A stretch of DNA of 6,519 nucleotides from Pseudomonadota bacterium (GTDB taxonomy: Bacteria > Desulfobacterota > Desulfovibrionia > Desulfovibrionales > Desulfovibrionaceae): assembly GCA_023426275.1 (NCBI GenBank), contig JAFABC010000260.1, forward strand, positions 1 to 6,519, read 5' to 3'. Shown here piece by piece: positions 4,349-6,519 of this stretch. A program made the position numbers and the translations under genes. The number at the start of each line of letters is the position of its first letter. Position 1 is the stretch's first letter. The notes beneath the pieces are model-generated. The model was not told the origin of the DNA and made no database searches. It worked only from the letters and a program-made list of their open reading frames with translations.

Positions 4349-6400
4349 ATGTTCTTTCGCGACAAGCCCCGTCCCGCCCCGCCAACCGCCGCGGCCGAGC
4401 CCGAAGGCGAACCCGGCGTGCTCGACACCCTGCGCCGCGACATCGACGCGGCGCATCTGCCGGCCCAGGCCGCCGACGCCGCCCGACGCGAGCTGGCCCG
4501 GCTGGAAAAGACCGACCCGTCCGTGGCCGAATACGCCGTCGGCATCAATTATCTGGAATTCATGCTGAAGCTGCCGTGGGCCAACTGCACCCGCGACACT
4601 CTCGACCTGGGCCGGGCCCGGGACGTGCTCGACGCCCGCCACCGGGGGCTCGACGCGGTCAAGGACCGCGTCCTGGAATTCCTGGCCGCCAGGGCCCTGC
4701 GCGGACTGGCCGCGCCGCGCATCCTCGTGGTCGATGACGAGGAAATCGCCCGGACCAACATGGCCCACGTGCTCGGCAAGGAGGGCTACGACGTGCGCAC
4801 GGCCGGCGACGGTCTGGAGGCGCTGGACCTGCTGGGCGGCGGTTTTGCCGCCGACGTGGTGGTGACGGATCTCAAAATGGAACGTCTGGACGGCATGGAG
4901 CTGTTGCGGCGGCTGCGCCGGGTGGCCCCGGACGCGGCCGTCGTCATGGTCACGGGCTTCGCCACCGTGGGCACGGCCGTGGAAGCGCTGCGGGCCGGGG
5001 CGGCCCACTACCTGGGCAAGCCCGTCAACCTCGACGAACTCAAAAAAACCGTGGCCGAAGTGCTGGAGGCGCGGCTGGCCGCCTCGCCCGGACGCGGACC
5101 GGTGCTGTGCTTTTCCGGCCCGCCGGGCGTGGGCAAGACCTCGGTCGGGCAGGCCGTGGCCGAGGCGCTCGGCCGCGAATTCGTGCGCCTGTCCCTGGCC
5201 GGGCTTCGCGACGAGGCCGAGCTGCGCGGCCACCGCCGCACCTACGTCGGGGCCATGCCCGGACGCATCCTCAAGGAGCTGGCCCGGCTCGGCGTGGCCA
5301 ACCCGGTCTTCATGCTCGACGAGCTCGACAAGATCGGCGCGGATTTTCGCGGCGACGCCGCCTCGGCCCTGCTCGAAATCCTGGACCCCGAGCAAAACGC
5401 CCGCTTTTCCGACAACTACCTGGAAATTCCCTTCGATCTGTCGCGCATCATGTTCATCGCCACGGCCAACGATGTGTCGCGTCTGCCCGGGCCGTTGCTC
5501 GACCGGCTGGAAATCCTGGAATTCCCCGGCTACACCGACCGGGAGAAAAGCGATATCGCCAAGGCCTTCCTGCTGCCCCGGCATCTGCGCGAAAACGGCC
5601 TGTCGCCCGAGGCGGTCGCCTTTTCCGACGCGGCCATCGGCCGCATCATCGACGACTACACCCGGGAGTCCGGGCTGCGCGGCCTGTCGCGCGCCGTGGG
5701 CGCGGCCTGCCGCCGGCTGGCCCGGCTGGCCTTCGAAAACGCCGGCACCGCCCCGGCCCGGGTGGAGGCCGACGATATTCCCAATCTGCTCGGCCCCCGC
5801 CGCTTCACCCGCGAGGCCGCCGAGGCCGGGGACCGGGTCGGCGTGGTCACCGGCCTCGTGGTCGGCCAGCACGGCGGCGAGATCATCTTCGTCGAAACGG
5901 CCCGGATGCCCGGCACCGGCCAGCTGCTTCTGACCGGCTCCCTCGGCGACATGCTGCGCGAATCGGCCCAGGCCGCCTTAAGCCTCATCCGCAGTCGGGC
6001 CGGCGAACTCGGCGTCGATCCCGGCTTTTTCGAAAAAACCGACATCCACGTCCATTTCCCGGCCGGCGCGGTCACCAAGGACGGGCCCTCGGCCGGCGTC
6101 ACCATCTTCTGCGCCCTGCTTTCCCTGCTCACCGGCCGCCCGGCCCTCTGCGACACGGCCGCCACCGGCGAAATCACCCTGTCCGGCCGCCTGCTGCCCG
6201 TGGCCGGTATTCGTGAAAAATGTCTGGCCGCCAAACGCGCCGGCATCGCCACGGTCATCGTGCCCCAGGCCAACGCCGCCCTCGTCGCGACCTTGCCCGA
6301 AGACGTGCGCGAGGGGCTGCGCATCCTGCCCGTCGCCGACGCCCTCGAAGCGGCGCGGCATGTGTTGTTGGTGGAGGTGAAAGAGGGGGAAGAGCAGTAA
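4349..6400 (+). CDS. Receiver-domain-containing Lon-like ATP-dependent serine protease
   Basis: The 683-residue protein has a disordered Pro/Ala-rich start, then the second half of the Lon helical neck (about 26-118, including LEFMLKLPW and GLDAVKDRVLEFLAARAL). A full CheY-type receiver follows (about 124-241): acidic pair Asp129/Asp130, phospho-acceptor Asp174, Thr202, Lys224. Next come the Lon AAA+ module (Walker A GPPGVGKT 257-264, Lys263; Walker B MLDE 322-325; sensor-1 Asn374; arginine finger Arg386; sensor-2 Arg444) and the S16 protease domain with Ser581 (KDGPSAG) and Lys624, 43 residues apart as in E. coli Lon. The N-terminal LON substrate-binding domain (about 200 residues) is missing. 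The likely role is cytosolic, ATP-driven proteolysis controlled by phosphorylation. It is divergent from the permease operon and followed 4 bp after the stop by repeat D. No histidine kinase is in the window. All catalytic residues look intact. Family confidence is very high; regulation is inferred. Confidence 0.95.
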   Translation: MFFRDKPRPAPPTAAAEPEGEPGVLDTLRRDIDAAHLPAQAADAARRELARLEKTDPSVAEYAVGINYLEFMLKLPWANCTRDTLDLGRARDVLDARHRGLDAVKDRVLEFLAARALRGLAAPRILVVDDEEIARTNMAHVLGKEGYDVRTAGDGLEALDLLGGGFAADVVVTDLKMERLDGMELLRRLRRVAPDAAVVMVTGFATVGTAVEALRAGAAHYLGKPVNLDELKKTVAEVLEARLAASPGRGPVLCFSGPPGVGKTSVGQAVAEALGREFVRLSLAGLRDEAELRGHRRTYVGAMPGRILKELARLGVANPVFMLDELDKIGADFRGDAASALLEILDPEQNARFSDNYLEIPFDLSRIMFIATANDVSRLPGPLLDRLEILEFPGYTDREKSDIAKAFLLPRHLRENGLSPEAVAFSDAAIGRIIDDYTRESGLRGLSRAVGAACRRLARLAFENAGTAPARVEADDIPNLLGPRRFTREAAEAGDRVGVVTGLVVGQHGGEIIFVETARMPGTGQLLLTGSLGDMLRESAQAALSLIRSRAGELGVDPGFFEKTDIHVHFPAGAVTKDGPSAGVTIFCALLSLLTGRPALCDTAATGEITLSGRLLPVAGIREKCLAAKRAGIATVIVPQANAALVATLPEDVREGLRILPVADALEAARHVLLVEVKEGEEQ

Positions 6401-6404
6401 AGAC

Positions 6405-6443
6405 GCCTCCGGCGGCCGGTGGGCATGATGCCCCCCGGACCCC
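6405..6443 (+). repeat. Intergenic GC-hairpin repeat, copy D
   Basis: Four bases after the lon stop, GCCTCCGGCGGCC (6405-6417) leads into a hairpin. It pairs 6416-6426 with 6428-6438, with a single T/C mismatch, and is followed by GGACCC (6437-6442). Orientation relative to the gene is the same as copies A and C. Nothing like a U-tract follows, so a terminator role is possible but unproven. Confidence 0.7.
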
Positions 6444-6495
6444 CTCGATAGTTCTTTGGCGGCGCGAAGCGACGCTGGCGCACCCTTGGCGGCGC

Positions 6496-6519
6496 ATTTT
6501 TATCCAGGCTTTGCCTGGA
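6496..6519. repeat. Hairpin cut by the window edge, similar to 1-29
   Basis: After an A/T-rich lead (ATTTTTA), TCCAGGC (6503-6509) pairs with GCCTGGA (6513-6519) around TTT. The outer stem would continue beyond the window. The design (T-tract, CC[A/T]GGC, TTT, GCC[A/T]GG) copies the hairpin at 1-29. The bases between repeat D and this hairpin (6444-6495) hold only a short duplicated string (TTGGCGGCGC at 6456-6465 and 6486-6495) and no gene. Confidence 0.5.

Noticed and set aside
4313..5872. 519-codon frame antisense to the receiver-Lon
   Set aside because: Low-complexity shadow created by third-position G/C bias; the opposite strand is a clear Lon.

Overview
The window looks like chromosome from a high-GC, Desulfovibrio-like sulfate reducer (family Desulfovibrionaceae, perhaps near Solidesulfovibrio). 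This is inferred from the strong G/C preference at third codon positions, the TauE/SafE permease with universal stress proteins, a sigma-54-like promoter, and a family of GC-rich intergenic hairpins beginning GCCTCCGGCGGCC. I could not check the taxonomy by search.

There are two divergent transcription units around a 354-bp regulatory region (3995-4348). The leftward unit reads, in order: a degenerate universal-stress-like (USP) domain continuous in frame with a small two-helix membrane protein (3994-3188); a ten-helix TauE/SafE permease (3096-2047); a 175-bp spacer with two facing hairpin repeats; a tandem-domain UspA protein (1871-975); a small unrecognised protein (951-664); and a NifU/IscU-like scaffold homologue that lacks the third cluster-ligand cysteine (600-154). 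Most of these genes have a clear Shine-Dalgarno sequence. The spacing suggests one operon, or two if the repeats at 1886-2026 interrupt transcription.

The rightward gene (4349-6400) encodes an unusual Lon protease. A complete CheY-like receiver domain is inserted between the helical neck and Walker A of an otherwise standard Lon AAA+/protease core, and the N-terminal LON substrate-binding domain is absent. The receiver, ATPase and Ser-Lys protease residues are all intact. This suggests a protease whose ATPase or activity is switched by phosphorylation, and it is the most interesting object in the window.

The divergent region carries, for the leftward operon, a near-consensus sigma-54 -24/-12 element (4041-4055), an A/T-rich stretch with a partial IHF-like core, and evenly spaced palindromes (4113-4168) at distances typical of enhancer sites. 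Nearer to lon lies a triple GCAACAC/GTGTTGC repeat (4225-4265). A reasonable inference is a stress- or signal-responsive envelope and sulfur-compound module (permease, USPs, Fe-S-scaffold relative) placed beside a signal-controlled protease. The shared function is not proven by the sequence.

The remaining intergenic DNA (1-153, 1872-2046, 6401-6519) is mostly hairpin repeats. No tRNA, rRNA, CRISPR array, transposase or integrase was seen.
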